Positions 54,161-63,820 of a DNA stretch of 64,000 nt are shown piece by piece (positions within the stretch are counted from its first letter, which is position 1; each line of letters opens with the position of its first letter). Below the pieces are notes generated by a model. It did no database searches. It was not told where the DNA came from and was given only the letters and a program-made list of their open reading frames with translations. Both the position numbers and the translations under genes were made by a program. The stretch comes from Bradyrhizobium manausense (GTDB taxonomy: Bacteria > Pseudomonadota > Alphaproteobacteria > Rhizobiales > Xanthobacteraceae): the NCBI RefSeq assembly GCF_018130615.1, contig NZ_JAFCKB010000007.1, forward strand, positions 186,001 to 250,000. The letters are read 5' to 3'.

Positions 54161-55780
54161 TTAGCGCAGCGCGGCCGTGCGCACGACGAACGATGTCGTC
54201 TCCAGCTTGGTGGTGGCGCTGCCCGAGAAGCTATCGCAGGACAGGCCCTGCATCGGATCCTCGACAAAGCCCATCGCGACGACGGTCTGCGGCTTGACGA
54301 AATAGGCGCGCATCGCGGCCATGTCGAGCTCACCCATCAGCGTCACCGACATCGCGCGGCTGGCGCTCGGCGACAGCATCACGATCTTGAGCCAGATGCT
54401 CTCGCCCTTGGCGGCGGAAAGCCGGGTCGCGGTGGCGATCATGCCGTCGGTGCTCTTGCTGACGACGGTATTGATTTCCGTGGCCGGCGCGGCGTTGCGG
54501 GCTACGGGACGCACGCCGCGCGGGATCGGAGCGGAGGCGGCGACGACCTTGGCGCGATCGACCGGGGAGGCGGCCGGCGCGTAAGCCAGCGCCTGAAGGG
54601 TTGCGTTGGAGACGCTCGCGGTCGCCTGCGGCTCGGTGGCGGCGGCAAGCGCCTGGCGCGCCTTCAGCGCAGCGACCTGAGCTGGCGTCGCCTGCTGCGG
54701 CATGGCCGGTGCATCCCAGAAGCCGCGGGCATTGATGATGTCGGCGGGGGTCTCGGGCTTTCCGTCAGAAGATTTGCCGGCAGCCGGCTTGTCAGCCACG
54801 GGCGCGGGCTTCGGCTTGGGCGGCGCAACGAGTTGCGCATCGGCCGAGGCGAGCTGGATCGCGGCGGCGGCGACGGACGGCTTGGCGCGGGGCGTCGGCA
54901 CCGGATCAGCCGGCTTCGCGGCCGCTGCGACGACGGTGGGCGGCCTCCCGGCCGCGGCAGGGGCGCCCTCATCATCCTCGTCGGCGCTGGCAGCCGGGGC
55001 CTGCTTGCTCTTGAACAGGGCGGCAAAGAAGCCCGGCTTGCTGGCGCCGTCGTCGCCGCCGCCCCGGCGCTCAATCTCGACCTTGGCGAGTTCATAGCCC
55101 TTCAGCGGGACGCCGTCGGTCGGCAGGTGCACGGTCTTTCCGTCCGGGAACACGCGCGCGAGCTGATCATGCGTCATGCGCGGCCAGTGCCGGATGCTGC
55201 CGGTGTCGAGATGCACGAAAGGCGAGCCGGAGGTCGGATAGAAGCCGACGCCGCCGCGCTGTAGGCGGAGGCCCGCGAAGCGGATCTGCTCCAGCGGCAC
55301 GTTCGGAATGTAGAAGTCCATCGCATGGCCCAGCATGTGCTGGCTGAAGCGCGCCACGCCCGAGGAGCGGCGGCGGAGCATGGCGTTGGTGGCGGGGGAG
55401 CGATAGGACGAGATGATCTGGATCGGCTGCTTGCCGTCGACGTCGCGATAGACTTCCCAGAGGATGTCGAAGAGGTGACGATCCATCACCGTCTCGTCCT
55501 GGGTGCGCCAGTCGCGCAGGAAGTGGTTGAGCGTCTTCAGCGCGGCTTCGTCGTAGCGGCCATCGCGCTTGAAGGTGACGGTGAGGTCTTCGCCCGAATG
55601 GGTGTGGTGGAAGGAGAGCGTCTTGGTCTCGTTCAGCGCGGCAGCGTTATGGACCGAACCGGCAGCCGCGAGCAGCACCAGCGAGGCGAGGCCGATCCGA
55701 GATCCGACCTTCACTCCCGCATGGGACAACGACAGCACAGCAAATTGGCGTGCGAAACCAGCCAGCACGTATGAGCCCAC
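54161..55780 (-). CDS. DUF882 / M15A murein endopeptidase (MepK-like) with long C-terminal part
   Basis: A 539-residue protein. A signal/anchor helix lies near residues 28-48, then the M15A-like peptidase domain to about residue 200: SSYRSPATNAML, the zinc motif SQHMLGHAMDFY and the HLDTGSIRHW box. E. coli MepK (YcbK), the same family, cuts 3-3 peptidoglycan crosslinks. A long Ala/Pro-rich linker (about 220-410) and a C-terminal beta domain are extra. The start is a GTG; GTG at 55768 is an alternative. The gene upstream encodes the L,D-transpeptidase that would make such crosslinks. Confidence 0.85.
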   Translation of the reverse strand: MGSYVLAGFARQFAVLSLSHAGVKVGSRIGLASLVLLAAAGSVHNAAALNETKTLSFHHTHSGEDLTVTFKRDGRYDEAALKTLNHFLRDWRTQDETVMDRHLFDILWEVYRDVDGKQPIQIISSYRSPATNAMLRRRSSGVARFSQHMLGHAMDFYIPNVPLEQIRFAGLRLQRGGVGFYPTSGSPFVHLDTGSIRHWPRMTHDQLARVFPDGKTVHLPTDGVPLKGYELAKVEIERRGGGDDGASKPGFFAALFKSKQAPAASADEDDEGAPAAAGRPPTVVAAAAKPADPVPTPRAKPSVAAAAIQLASADAQLVAPPKPKPAPVADKPAAGKSSDGKPETPADIINARGFWDAPAMPQQATPAQVAALKARQALAAATEPQATASVSNATLQALAYAPAASPVDRAKVVAASAPIPRGVRPVARNAAPATEINTVVSKSTDGMIATATRLSAAKGESIWLKIVMLSPSASRAMSVTLMGELDMAAMRAYFVKPQTVVAMGFVEDPMQGLSCDSFSGSATTKLETTSFVVRTAALR

Positions 55781-55981
55781 CCAGTCGACGAGCGTTCAAA
55801 ATGGACTCTCCCGCCAACCCCGTTTAGCGCGCGAAAGAGGATGAACGCTTTCTTAAAGCGAGAAGGTTAATTCGAGGTTGACCTTCCCGCCCCCAAACCA
55901 AGTCAGACTACAATCCTAACCGGCTGAGTGTGGCGAAAAAACGCCCGCGGCCGGAACTCGGGAGGAGAATGGTTAACGTTA

Positions 55982-56010
55982 AACGACCCCATCCTTGGGA
56001 CGGGGTCGTT
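55982..56010 (-). terminator. Hairpin after the L,D-transpeptidase gene
   Basis: A 9-bp stem AACGACCCC / GGGGTCGTT with an 11-nt loop, 44 nt after the stop and followed on the minus strand by TTAACGTTAACC. Probably separates the transpeptidase and endopeptidase transcripts. Confidence 0.55.
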
Positions 56011-56054
56011 GATCTTATTGAAGAATTTGAGGGGCTGACGCCCTTGGCCGAAGC

Positions 56055-58271
56055 TCAGCGAGTGAACACCCGCTGCGGCGGCCGGCGGCCGACCGGAGCC
56101 GGCGGCGGGGTCGGAGCCCCGAACAGGCGCTCGAAGAAGCTCGGGCCGGACGAGCCGAAGCCGCCGCCATTGTTGGCCACTGCCACGCCGGACGGCAGGG
56201 TTGTTGCCGGGCGCGAATAGCTCGGCTGCGAGTGCGCGACGACCGCCTCGAGATCCTTGCCGCGGCCGTTCTTCAGAATGTTGATCATGGTCGCGTCGCG
56301 GCCATAGACGTCCTTGCGGAATTGCAGCTTGCCGGCGTCGTCCACGAACGCGGTCTGGTAGGTGATGTTGACCGGGATCGGCGTCGGGAATTTCAGATCG
56401 ATCTCACCCGAGCCGTACATGCTGCGCACGCGCTCCGGCGTGTACTTTTCGTTCGGCATGGCGATGTTGAGCAGCACCGAGGCGTACTGGTCCGGATATT
56501 GGACGCGCATGCAGCCATGGCTGAAGGCGCGATCTTCCCTGGCGAACAGGTTCTTGTCCGGCGTGTCGTGCTGATAGACCAGGAACTTGTTCGGGAAGTT
56601 GAAGCGGATGCGGCCGAGCGCGTTGGCTTCGCCGGGCGGCTGCGAGATGTGCACCGAGCCGTCGCGATTCTGCTCGAGCTTGAGGCCCATGCGCTGAAGC
56701 ACGGTCGGGTCCTGCTGCAGCGCCGGCAGATATTCGCCATAGACGATCGACGGCGGCACGTTCCAGGTCGGGTTCACCGTGATGTACTTCATCGTCTCGG
56801 TCAGCAGCGGCGTCGCGTGCTGGCCCGGCTTGCCGGTGACGACGCGGGTGGTCCAGACCTGCTGGCCGCGCTGCATCACCTTCAGAGTGTAGTCGGGAAT
56901 GTTGAGAATGACATAGGCGTCGCCCAGCGAGGGCACGCCGAGGTCGCGCGGCAGCCAGCGCCAGCGCTCCATGTTCACCAGCACGGTATCGATCTGCTTG
57001 TCGCGCTTCGGACTGTTGAGCGCCTTCACGGTCGGCGCGTCGAGCACGCCGGTTGCCTTCATCTCGGCACCGTCCTGGAATTTGCGCACGGCTTCCGCGA
57101 CCGTTGCGTCGTAATGGTCGTCGCTGGCGTTCTCGGTGATGCCGAGCTTGGTGCGGAGCTGCGGCACGCGCGGATCCTGCACGACGATCTCAGCCTGCTT
57201 CTTTCCCTTGGCTGGCGTGTACTTCAGTGCCGGGCCCTCGGTGATCTCGATCACCGGGCCGTCGCCCTGGCCGCGCAGCTGTGCGAGCTTTGCCTTCAGC
57301 TCCTTGTAGAGCTTCTGCGGCGGATTGTAGCTGTCGAGCGCCGCGGAGGCATCGGCTGCGCTCGTGACCTTGGTGAGCACGTCGTTCGGATCGACCGGAT
57401 GCTCGGGATAGAGGATGTCGGCGCTGACCTGGGACCAGTGCATGCGGCCGCTCTGCGCCTGGCGCGCATAGTCGAACATGCCGGCGGTGAGCTTCAGCTC
57501 GGCATCGGCCAGCGCGTCGGGCGTGGTGGCGGCGGCGAAATCCGGCACCGGATAGTCGGCGGGATTGAGACCGTCGGAGGCCGCATCCTTCAGCCGCGCG
57601 ATCACGCCCTTGGCCGCAGCAGTGAGGCTGCCGCCCTGGGTCCAGACCGGCGCGAAGTCACGCGCGCCATAAAACTTCTCGACGGCGGCCCGCTCGTTCT
57701 TGCGGTCGAAATGGCGCGAGGTTTTGGCGCCGATGATGTCCTTGATTTTGTCGGCGACCGGCTGGTCGGCGGCGGGGACGTTGCTCGCGGCCTTCACCGG
57801 CTCGGCGGCCGGGGTCGTGGCTGCAGCCGCAGGAGCGGCGGGAGCAGCCGCCGGTGCTACCGCTGTGTCAGTCTTGGCTGGCTCCGATTTGGCAGGTTCA
57901 GATTTCGCGGGCTCGGTCTTGGCCGTCTCGCTCTTCGGCGCGTCGGCTGTGGGCGTGGTGGCGACGTCGGACGACTTGGTCTCGACCTTGTCGGGGGCCG
58001 GAGCTGCCTCGGCCTTGACCGGCTCCTTCGCAGTTTCCTTCGGCGCGTCCTGCACCGTCGCGGTGGTGTCGAGCTTGATGTCGGATGCGGTCGGGGGCGG
58101 GACGTTCGCAGGCTCGGGGCGCGGGATCGCGGCTTCGATCGCGAGCTCGGCGGCGCTGCTGCGCGCCTGATCCTGGGCCAGGGCTGAGCCGGCCGATACC
58201 GTGAGGAAGGTCGCTGCGACCGTCATCAAGACACGGTCGAAGCCTGCACGGTGGTTCAAACAGTCACGCAT
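56055..58271 (-). CDS. YcbB-type L,D-transpeptidase
   Basis: A 738-residue periplasmic enzyme. A signal peptide ends near residue 33 (SAGSALAQ). A Lys/Glu/Thr/Ala/Pro-rich linker covers about 40-190. The scaffold domain, a PG-binding_1 domain (VAEAVRKFQDGAEMKATGVLD) and the YkuD domain follow, with the catalytic Cys in SHGCMRVQ near residue 586. It forms 3-3 (mDAP-mDAP) crosslinks. AAGGGG is 9 nt before the ATG. Its low-complexity N-terminal linker is long for the family. The MepK-like gene lies downstream. Confidence 0.92.
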   Translation of the reverse strand: MRDCLNHRAGFDRVLMTVAATFLTVSAGSALAQDQARSSAAELAIEAAIPRPEPANVPPPTASDIKLDTTATVQDAPKETAKEPVKAEAAPAPDKVETKSSDVATTPTADAPKSETAKTEPAKSEPAKSEPAKTDTAVAPAAAPAAPAAAATTPAAEPVKAASNVPAADQPVADKIKDIIGAKTSRHFDRKNERAAVEKFYGARDFAPVWTQGGSLTAAAKGVIARLKDAASDGLNPADYPVPDFAAATTPDALADAELKLTAGMFDYARQAQSGRMHWSQVSADILYPEHPVDPNDVLTKVTSAADASAALDSYNPPQKLYKELKAKLAQLRGQGDGPVIEITEGPALKYTPAKGKKQAEIVVQDPRVPQLRTKLGITENASDDHYDATVAEAVRKFQDGAEMKATGVLDAPTVKALNSPKRDKQIDTVLVNMERWRWLPRDLGVPSLGDAYVILNIPDYTLKVMQRGQQVWTTRVVTGKPGQHATPLLTETMKYITVNPTWNVPPSIVYGEYLPALQQDPTVLQRMGLKLEQNRDGSVHISQPPGEANALGRIRFNFPNKFLVYQHDTPDKNLFAREDRAFSHGCMRVQYPDQYASVLLNIAMPNEKYTPERVRSMYGSGEIDLKFPTPIPVNITYQTAFVDDAGKLQFRKDVYGRDATMINILKNGRGKDLEAVVAHSQPSYSRPATTLPSGVAVANNGGGFGSSGPSFFERLFGAPTPPPAPVGRRPPQRVFTR

Positions 58272-58619
58272 TGTGTCGCACCCCTTGGGTGAACTGTCCC
58301 TCGTGGAACAGCTTTCGTTGTCGCCAAATTGAGCTTCGGCCAAACCGCGCCGGCCTCTCGGAAGTTGCACGCCTGCACGCAACGATTCATACGCCGACGA
58401 TATACAGGCCCCGTTTTTGCAGCTAGCGCTACCCCGGGAAACTCACGACAAACTGACTTCAAGACAGACCGTTTGCAACGGATTGTGCGGTTTCACCGCA
58501 CGCTTTTCCCAGTGTCTGTCACTTCCAAGTCACGGTTTGGCTCGCCGCCGAATTTTGCCGTAATTCAACGGCTTGCGGGCGCAAATGTCCGCTCGCGCGG
58601 ACCTCCGTTCGCATGAGGT
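58272..58619. other. 348-nt gap upstream of the L,D-transpeptidase gene
   Basis: No supported gene. It must contain the transpeptidase promoter, and the end of the response regulator transcript enters it. A plus-strand frame at 58329-58616 has no domain, no ribosome site and poor codon bias. Confidence 0.55.
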
Positions 58620-60116
58620 TCAGTGCGTCTCTTCACCGCTTTTCCCGCCATGGCCGGGAACCCCGGCTTCGTCGAGTTTGCGGTAGAGCGTGGACCTGCC
58701 GATCTTGAGGCGACGTGCCACCTCCGACATCTGTCCGCGGTAGTGCGAGATTGCGAAGCGGATGATCTCGCTCTCCATGTCCTCGAGCGGACGGACGTCG
58801 CCGGTGGGGGTCAACATCGAGAGGGAGCCGACCTGGGGAAGTGGCGCGATCGGTATTTCGTTACCTGATACGACCGAGGGCGCGGCGATCGGCTCGATCA
58901 TGAGCGGCGCGGTCGGAATCTCCGTCGCGGTGTGCGGATGCGAGGCCACCAGCGGGAAATCGTCGAGACCGAGCTGGTCGCCCTCGCTCATCACCACCGC
59001 GCGGTACACGGCGTTTTCGAGCTGGCGGATGTTGCCGGGCCAGTCGAGCTGGGCGAGATGCGCCACGGCCTCGCCACTGACGCCGGAGATCGGGCGGTTT
59101 TCCTCGGCGGCAAAGCGCGCCAGGAAATGCCTGAGAAGGTGCGGGATGTCCTCGCGCCGGGCCCTGAGCGAAGGGATCGTCAACGGCAGCACGTGCAGGC
59201 GATAGAACAGATCTTCCCGGAAGTGACCCTGCTTGACCCGCTCCAGCAGCTTGCGATTGGTCGCGGAGATGATGCGGACGTCGACCTTCACGGGCTTGCG
59301 GCCGCCGACTGCCTCGACCGCACCTTCCTGAAGTGCGCGGAGCAGCTTGACCTGCGCGGTCAACGGCAGCTCGCTGACCTCGTCCAGAAACAGCGTGCCG
59401 CCATGGGCCTCGAGGAATTTGCCCATATGCCGTTCAGTTGCGCCGGTGAAGGCGCCTTTCTCGTGGCCGAACAGGATGGACTCGACGAGATTGTCGGGGA
59501 TCGCGCCGCAATTGACCGCGACGAACGGCTTTGCCTTGCGCTCGCCGCTGCCATGGATGGCGCGCGCGAACATCTCCTTGCCGACGCCGGACTCGCCTTC
59601 GATCAGCACGGGAATCGAGGAGTTCGCCGCCTTTTGCGCGGCGCGCATCACGCCCGCCATTGCTTCGGCGCGCGTGATGATGTCGGAAAAAGTCAGCCGG
59701 CCTTCGCGGCTGTGACGGATGCGCTGCAATTCGCCTTTGAGCGCGGAGGCGTTAAGTGCGTTACGCAGGGACACCTGGAGCCGCTCCAGGCCGACCGGCT
59801 TGACCACGAAGTCGGCGGCGCCGGCGCGCATCGCCGAGATGACATTGTCGATGCCACCATGGGCGGTCTGCACGATGACAGGTACGCTAAGGCCCGCTTC
59901 GCGGATCTTCGCCAGCACGCCCATGCCATCGAGGCCGGGCATGACCAGATCGAGGATCACGCCGTCGATCGCAGGTGCGTCAGGAGCGGTGAGGGCGGCG
60001 ACCGCGGCGTCGCCGGACTCGACGACGATCGTCTGATAGCCGCATTTCTGCACCATGTTCTCGACCAGGCGGCGGGCCACAGCGTCGTCATCGGCGATCA
60101 AAATACTGGCAGCCAT
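58620..60116 (-). CDS. Sigma-54-dependent response regulator (NtrC family)
   Basis: A 498-residue response regulator. The receiver domain covers residues 1-120, with the phospho-acceptor Asp in VILDLVMPG and the Lys in FVVKPVG. The AAA+ domain has Walker A GESGVGKE, the sigma-54 contact GAFTGA near residue 220 and TLFLDEVSEL. A C-terminal Fis-type HTH is seen as MSEVARRLKIGRSTLYRKLDEAG. No partner histidine kinase is adjacent. Divergent from pepF. Target genes need a -24/-12 promoter, and I found none nearby that is convincing. Confidence 0.93.
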   Translation of the reverse strand: MAASILIADDDAVARRLVENMVQKCGYQTIVVESGDAAVAALTAPDAPAIDGVILDLVMPGLDGMGVLAKIREAGLSVPVIVQTAHGGIDNVISAMRAGAADFVVKPVGLERLQVSLRNALNASALKGELQRIRHSREGRLTFSDIITRAEAMAGVMRAAQKAANSSIPVLIEGESGVGKEMFARAIHGSGERKAKPFVAVNCGAIPDNLVESILFGHEKGAFTGATERHMGKFLEAHGGTLFLDEVSELPLTAQVKLLRALQEGAVEAVGGRKPVKVDVRIISATNRKLLERVKQGHFREDLFYRLHVLPLTIPSLRARREDIPHLLRHFLARFAAEENRPISGVSGEAVAHLAQLDWPGNIRQLENAVYRAVVMSEGDQLGLDDFPLVASHPHTATEIPTAPLMIEPIAAPSVVSGNEIPIAPLPQVGSLSMLTPTGDVRPLEDMESEIIRFAISHYRGQMSEVARRLKIGRSTLYRKLDEAGVPGHGGKSGEETH

Positions 60117-60243
60117 GGTGTTCCCCGCACGCTACTACTATCTGTCTCGAATCGGGGCACTCTGGCCGAAGCCGATTAACGCACTCTTAAACCTTGATGC
60201 CCCCGCCCGCCGTCGCGCTTGTTGAACACAGGTTTCCCACACA

Positions 60244-62181
60244 ATGAATTCGCGCTCCAAGCCCGCTCTCAAGAAGACCGCTCTCCGCAAATCAACTGTC
60301 GCCAAGAAATCCGCTGCCAAGGCAAAGCCCTCCAAGCCTTCACTGGCCAAGTCTTCACTGGCCAAGTCGTCACTGGCCAAGTCGTCGACAAAGCCTGCGA
60401 GCAAGACCGGTAAGCTTCCAGAGTGGAACCTCGCCGATCTCTATGTCGGGATCGATGCGCCGGAAGTGGCGCGCGATCTTGCAAAGATGGATGCCGATTG
60501 CGTCGCGTTCGAGGCCGACTACAAGGGCAAGCTCGCAACAGGCACAGCAAACGAAGATGGCGGAAAATGGCTCGCGGAAGCGGTGCGGCGGTATGAGGCG
60601 ATCGACGATCTCGCCGGCCGTCTTGCCTCCTTTGCGGGTCTCGTTCACGCCGGCGACAGCGTTGATCCCAAGATTTCAAAGTTTTACGGCGACGTCTCCG
60701 AGCGGCTGACGGCGGCATCGACGCATCTTCTGTTCTTCGCGCTCGAGCTCAACCGTATCGATGACGATATTTTGAACCGCGCGATGCAAGCCGCCGAGCT
60801 TGCGCATTACCGTCCGTGGATCGAGGATCTGCGCAAGGAGAAGCCGTATCAGCTCGACGACAAGCTCGAGCAACTGTTCCTGGAGAAGGCTCAGACCGGC
60901 TATTCTGCCTTCAACCGTCTGTTCGACCAGACCATCTCGGGTCTTCGCTTCAAGGTGGGCTCCAAAGAACTGGCGATCGAGCCGACGTTGAATTTCCTGC
61001 AGGACCGCGACGGCGCCAAGCGAAAGGCTGCGGCGGAAGCGCTGGCAAAGACCTTCAAGGCCAATGAGCGCACCTTTGCGCTGATCACCAACACGCTCGC
61101 CAAGGACAAGGATATTTCCGACCGCTGGCGCGGCTTCCAGGACGTTGCGGATTCCCGCCACCTCAACAACCGCGTCGAGCGCGAGGTGGTGGATGCGCTG
61201 GTCGCTTCCGTGCGCGCGGCCTATCCCAAGCTGTCGCACCGCTATTACGCGCTGAAGGCGAAATGGTTCGGCAAGAAGCGGCTCGCTTATTGGGACCGCA
61301 ACGCGCCGCTGCCGTTCGCGGCGACGGACGTGATCGGCTGGCCCGATGCGCGCAACATGGTGCTGACGGCCTATCGCGGTTTCTCGCCCAAGATGGCCGA
61401 CATCGCCGAGCGCTTCTTCACCGACCGCTGGATCGATGCGCCGGTGCGGCCGGGCAAGGCGCCGGGCGCGTTCTCGCATCCGACCACGCCGTCGGCGCAC
61501 CCCTACGTGCTGATGAATTACCAGGGCAAGCCGCGCGACGTGATGACGCTCGCGCATGAGCTCGGTCACGGTGTGCATCAGGTGCTCGCGGCGAAGAACG
61601 GCGCGCTGATGGCGCCGACGCCGCTGACGCTGGCCGAGACCGCGAGCGTGTTCGGCGAGATGCTGACTTTCAGGCGGCTCCTGGCGCAGACCAAGAGCGC
61701 AAAGCAGCGTCAGGCGCTGCTCGCCGGCAAGGTCGAGGACATGATCAATACCGTGGTGCGGCAAATCGCGTTCTATTCCTTCGAGCGCGCGGTCCACACC
61801 GAGCGCAAGAACGGCGAGCTCACCGCGACGCGCCTCGGCGAGCTCTGGCTGTCGGTGCAGGGCGAGAGCCTGGGGCCGGCGATCGAGATCAAGGCGGGCT
61901 ATGAAAGCTACTGGATGTACATCCCGCACTTCATCCACTCGCCGTTCTACGTCTACGCCTATGCTTTCGGCGATTGCCTCGTGAACTCGCTCTATGCGGT
62001 CTACGAGAACGCGGCCGAAGGGTTCGCCGAGCGCTATCTCGACATGCTCGCCGCCGGCGGGACCAAGCACTATTCCGAGCTGCTGCGCCCGTTCGGGCTC
62101 GACGCCAAGGACCCGAAATTCTGGGACGGGGGGCTCAGCGTCATCGCCGGCATGATCGACGAGCTGGAGGCGATGGGCTGA
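60244..62181 (+). CDS. pepF: Oligoendopeptidase F (M3 family)
   Basis: A 645-residue cytoplasmic zinc peptidase that cuts short peptides. The zinc motif HELGH is at residues 438-442, with the third ligand Glu in LAETASVFGEM. GYESYWMYIPHFIHSPFYVYAYAFG is family-typical. The first 55 residues are an extra Lys/Ser/Ala-rich tail, resembling histone H1-like sequence, with three SLAKS repeats. The ATG at 60244 is the only reasonable start upstream of the tail. Confidence 0.92.
   Translation: MNSRSKPALKKTALRKSTVAKKSAAKAKPSKPSLAKSSLAKSSLAKSSTKPASKTGKLPEWNLADLYVGIDAPEVARDLAKMDADCVAFEADYKGKLATGTANEDGGKWLAEAVRRYEAIDDLAGRLASFAGLVHAGDSVDPKISKFYGDVSERLTAASTHLLFFALELNRIDDDILNRAMQAAELAHYRPWIEDLRKEKPYQLDDKLEQLFLEKAQTGYSAFNRLFDQTISGLRFKVGSKELAIEPTLNFLQDRDGAKRKAAAEALAKTFKANERTFALITNTLAKDKDISDRWRGFQDVADSRHLNNRVEREVVDALVASVRAAYPKLSHRYYALKAKWFGKKRLAYWDRNAPLPFAATDVIGWPDARNMVLTAYRGFSPKMADIAERFFTDRWIDAPVRPGKAPGAFSHPTTPSAHPYVLMNYQGKPRDVMTLAHELGHGVHQVLAAKNGALMAPTPLTLAETASVFGEMLTFRRLLAQTKSAKQRQALLAGKVEDMINTVVRQIAFYSFERAVHTERKNGELTATRLGELWLSVQGESLGPAIEIKAGYESYWMYIPHFIHSPFYVYAYAFGDCLVNSLYAVYENAAEGFAERYLDMLAAGGTKHYSELLRPFGLDAKDPKFWDGGLSVIAGMIDELEAMG
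60340..60384 (+). repeat. 15-nt tandem repeat inside pepF
   Basis: TCACTGGCCAAGTCN occurs three times in direct tandem (60340, 60355, 60370). It encodes three SLAKS units in the basic N-terminal tail of oligoendopeptidase F. The unit keeps frame, so copy number can change without breaking the gene. Confidence 0.9.
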
Positions 62182-62386
62182 GGGCGAGTGCCTGAATTTA
62201 GGGCAGGATCGGCGCGCGGGATCAGTTGAACTGTGGTTCAGCGAGGGCAATCGGGCGGCCCGGATCCGCGATAATCGGGATTCCAAATGAGCCTATTTGC
62301 TGGAAAACCGCGCCTTCGTGCCGTTGCCCTGCCCGAAGGTTTAAGGTATCCCAGCCGAAGAATTCGACTTTCGACTGGGGACAATC

Positions 62387-62539
62387 ATGGCAGATCATAG
62401 CGAAGTTGCGTACAGCACCGCCGATGGCAACGACTACGTTGCGCACGAGCAGACCTATGAGGGCTTCATCAAGCTGGTGAAGTACGGCACGGCATCGGTC
62501 GCGCTGATCGTGATTCTGATGGCGATCTTCCTCACCTAA
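62387..62539 (+). CDS. aa3-type cytochrome c oxidase subunit IV
   Basis: A 50-residue protein: a hydrophilic N-terminus (ADHSEVAYSTADGNDYVAHE), then YEGFIKLVKYGTASVALIV and a single membrane helix to the end. This is the small bacterial aa3 oxidase subunit IV family. It lies 143 nt upstream of pntAA, a neighbour pair common in Bradyrhizobium, and away from the other oxidase genes. It packs on the core of the oxidase, and its exact role is unclear. Confidence 0.88.
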   Translation: MADHSEVAYSTADGNDYVAHEQTYEGFIKLVKYGTASVALIVILMAIFLT

Positions 62540-62548
62540 ATCGACTTT

Positions 62549-62583
62549 GGCAGCTGCCCACGCTTGCGGCGGCAGCTGCCCAC
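62549..62583. repeat. Direct repeats of a self-palindromic 13-mer
   Basis: GGCAGCTGCCCAC occurs at 62549-62561 and 62571-62583. Each copy begins with the palindrome GGCAGCTGCC, so the pair can also form a long hairpin. It lies 10 nt behind the oxidase subunit gene and could act as a terminator or as a site for pntAA control. Confidence 0.6.
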
Positions 62584-62681
62584 AAATTTTGCAAACAAGC
62601 CGGTTCTAAAGCCGGTATGCAACGCTGCGGGAGTAACGCTACTTTTTTGTGCGCGCGCTGTCCCGCGCCGCCGGAGGACCT

Positions 62682-63809
62682 ATGAAGATCGCCGTTGCCA
62701 AGGAAATTGATCCGTCTGAACCGCGGGTCGCGGCTTCGCCCGATACGGTGAAGAAGTTTAAGGCGTTGGGCGCCGAGATCGCCGTCGAGCCGGGCGCAGG
62801 CATCAAGTCGGGCCTCCCGGATTCCGAATTCACCGCTGTGGGGGCCACTGTCAGCGCCGATGCGCTGAAGGACGCCGACATCATCATCAAGGTGAAGCGT
62901 CCCGAGGCCTCCGAGCTTGCGCAATACAAGCGCGGTGCGCTCGTCATCGCCATCATGGATCCCTATGGCAACGAAGCCGCGCTGAAGGCGATGGCCGATG
63001 CCGGCGTTTCCGCCTTCGCCATGGAATTGATGCCGCGCATCACGCGCGCACAGGTGATGGACGTGCTGTCCTCGCAGGCCAACCTCGCCGGCTACCGTGC
63101 CGTGATCGAGGGGGCCGAGGCCTTCGGCCGCGCCTTCCCGATGATGATGACCGCCGCCGGCACCGTGCCCGCTGCAAAGGTGTTCGTGATGGGTGTCGGC
63201 GTCGCCGGCCTGCAGGCGATTGCGACTGCGCGCCGCCTCGGCGCCGTCGTCACCGCGACCGACGTCCGTCCCGCCACCAAGGAGCAGGTGGAATCGCTTG
63301 GCGCAAAATTCCTCGCCGTCGAGGACGAGGAGTTCAAGAACGCACAGACCGCCGGCGGCTACGCCAAGGAAATGTCGAAAGAGTATCAGGCCAAGCAGGC
63401 CGCGCTCACCGCCGAGCACATCAAGAAGCAGGACATCGTCATCACCACCGCGCTGATTCCGGGTCGGCCCGCGCCGAAGCTCGTCTCCGGCGAGATGGTC
63501 AAGTCGATGAAGCCGGGGTCGGTGCTGGTCGATCTTGCCGTCGAGCGCGGCGGCAATGTCGAGGGCGCCAAGGCCGGCGAGGTCGTCGATCTCGATGGCA
63601 TCAAGATCGTCGGTTACACCAACGTCGCCGGCCGCGTCGCGGCCTCGGCGTCCAGCCTCTACGCACGCAATCTGTTCTCCTTCATCGAGACCATGGTCGA
63701 CAAGAAAGAGAAGAAGCTTGCCGTCGACTGGGACGACGAGCTCGTCAAGGCCACCGCACTGACCAAGGACGGCGCCGTGATCCACCCGAACTTCCAGCCG
63801 AAGGTTTAA
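62682..63809 (+). CDS. pntAA: NAD(P) transhydrogenase subunit alpha part 1
   Basis: A 375-residue NAD(H)-binding domain I of the proton-translocating transhydrogenase, which makes NADPH from NADH using the proton gradient. It shows an N-terminal AlaDH/PNT block ([22 protein letters not shown]) and a Rossmann core with [35 protein letters not shown] and [15 protein letters not shown] follow. GGAGG precedes the ATG. The alpha subunit is split, as in Rhodospirillum rubrum, and pntAB follows after 11 nt. Confidence 0.96.
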   Translation: MKIAVAKEIDPSEPRVAASPDTVKKFKALGAEIAVEPGAGIKSGLPDSEFTAVGATVSADALKDADIIIKVKRPEASELAQYKRGALVIAIMDPYGNEAALKAMADAGVSAFAMELMPRITRAQVMDVLSSQANLAGYRAVIEGAEAFGRAFPMMMTAAGTVPAAKVFVMGVGVAGLQAIATARRLGAVVTATDVRPATKEQVESLGAKFLAVEDEEFKNAQTAGGYAKEMSKEYQAKQAALTAEHIKKQDIVITTALIPGRPAPKLVSGEMVKSMKPGSVLVDLAVERGGNVEGAKAGEVVDLDGIKIVGYTNVAGRVAASASSLYARNLFSFIETMVDKKEKKLAVDWDDELVKATALTKDGAVIHPNFQPKV

Positions 63810-63820
63810 GGAGAGCCGTC

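Noticed and set aside
56232-58187. 651-codon plus-strand frame opposite the L,D-transpeptidase
   Set aside because: Antisense shadow; low-complexity stretches mirror the linker of the real gene.
58329-58616. 95-codon plus-strand frame between the transpeptidase and the response regulator
   Set aside because: Arg-rich, no domain or start signals, and poor codon bias.
60676-62286. 536-codon minus-strand frame opposite pepF
   Set aside because: Antisense shadow; pepF has an intact HELGH and full family length.
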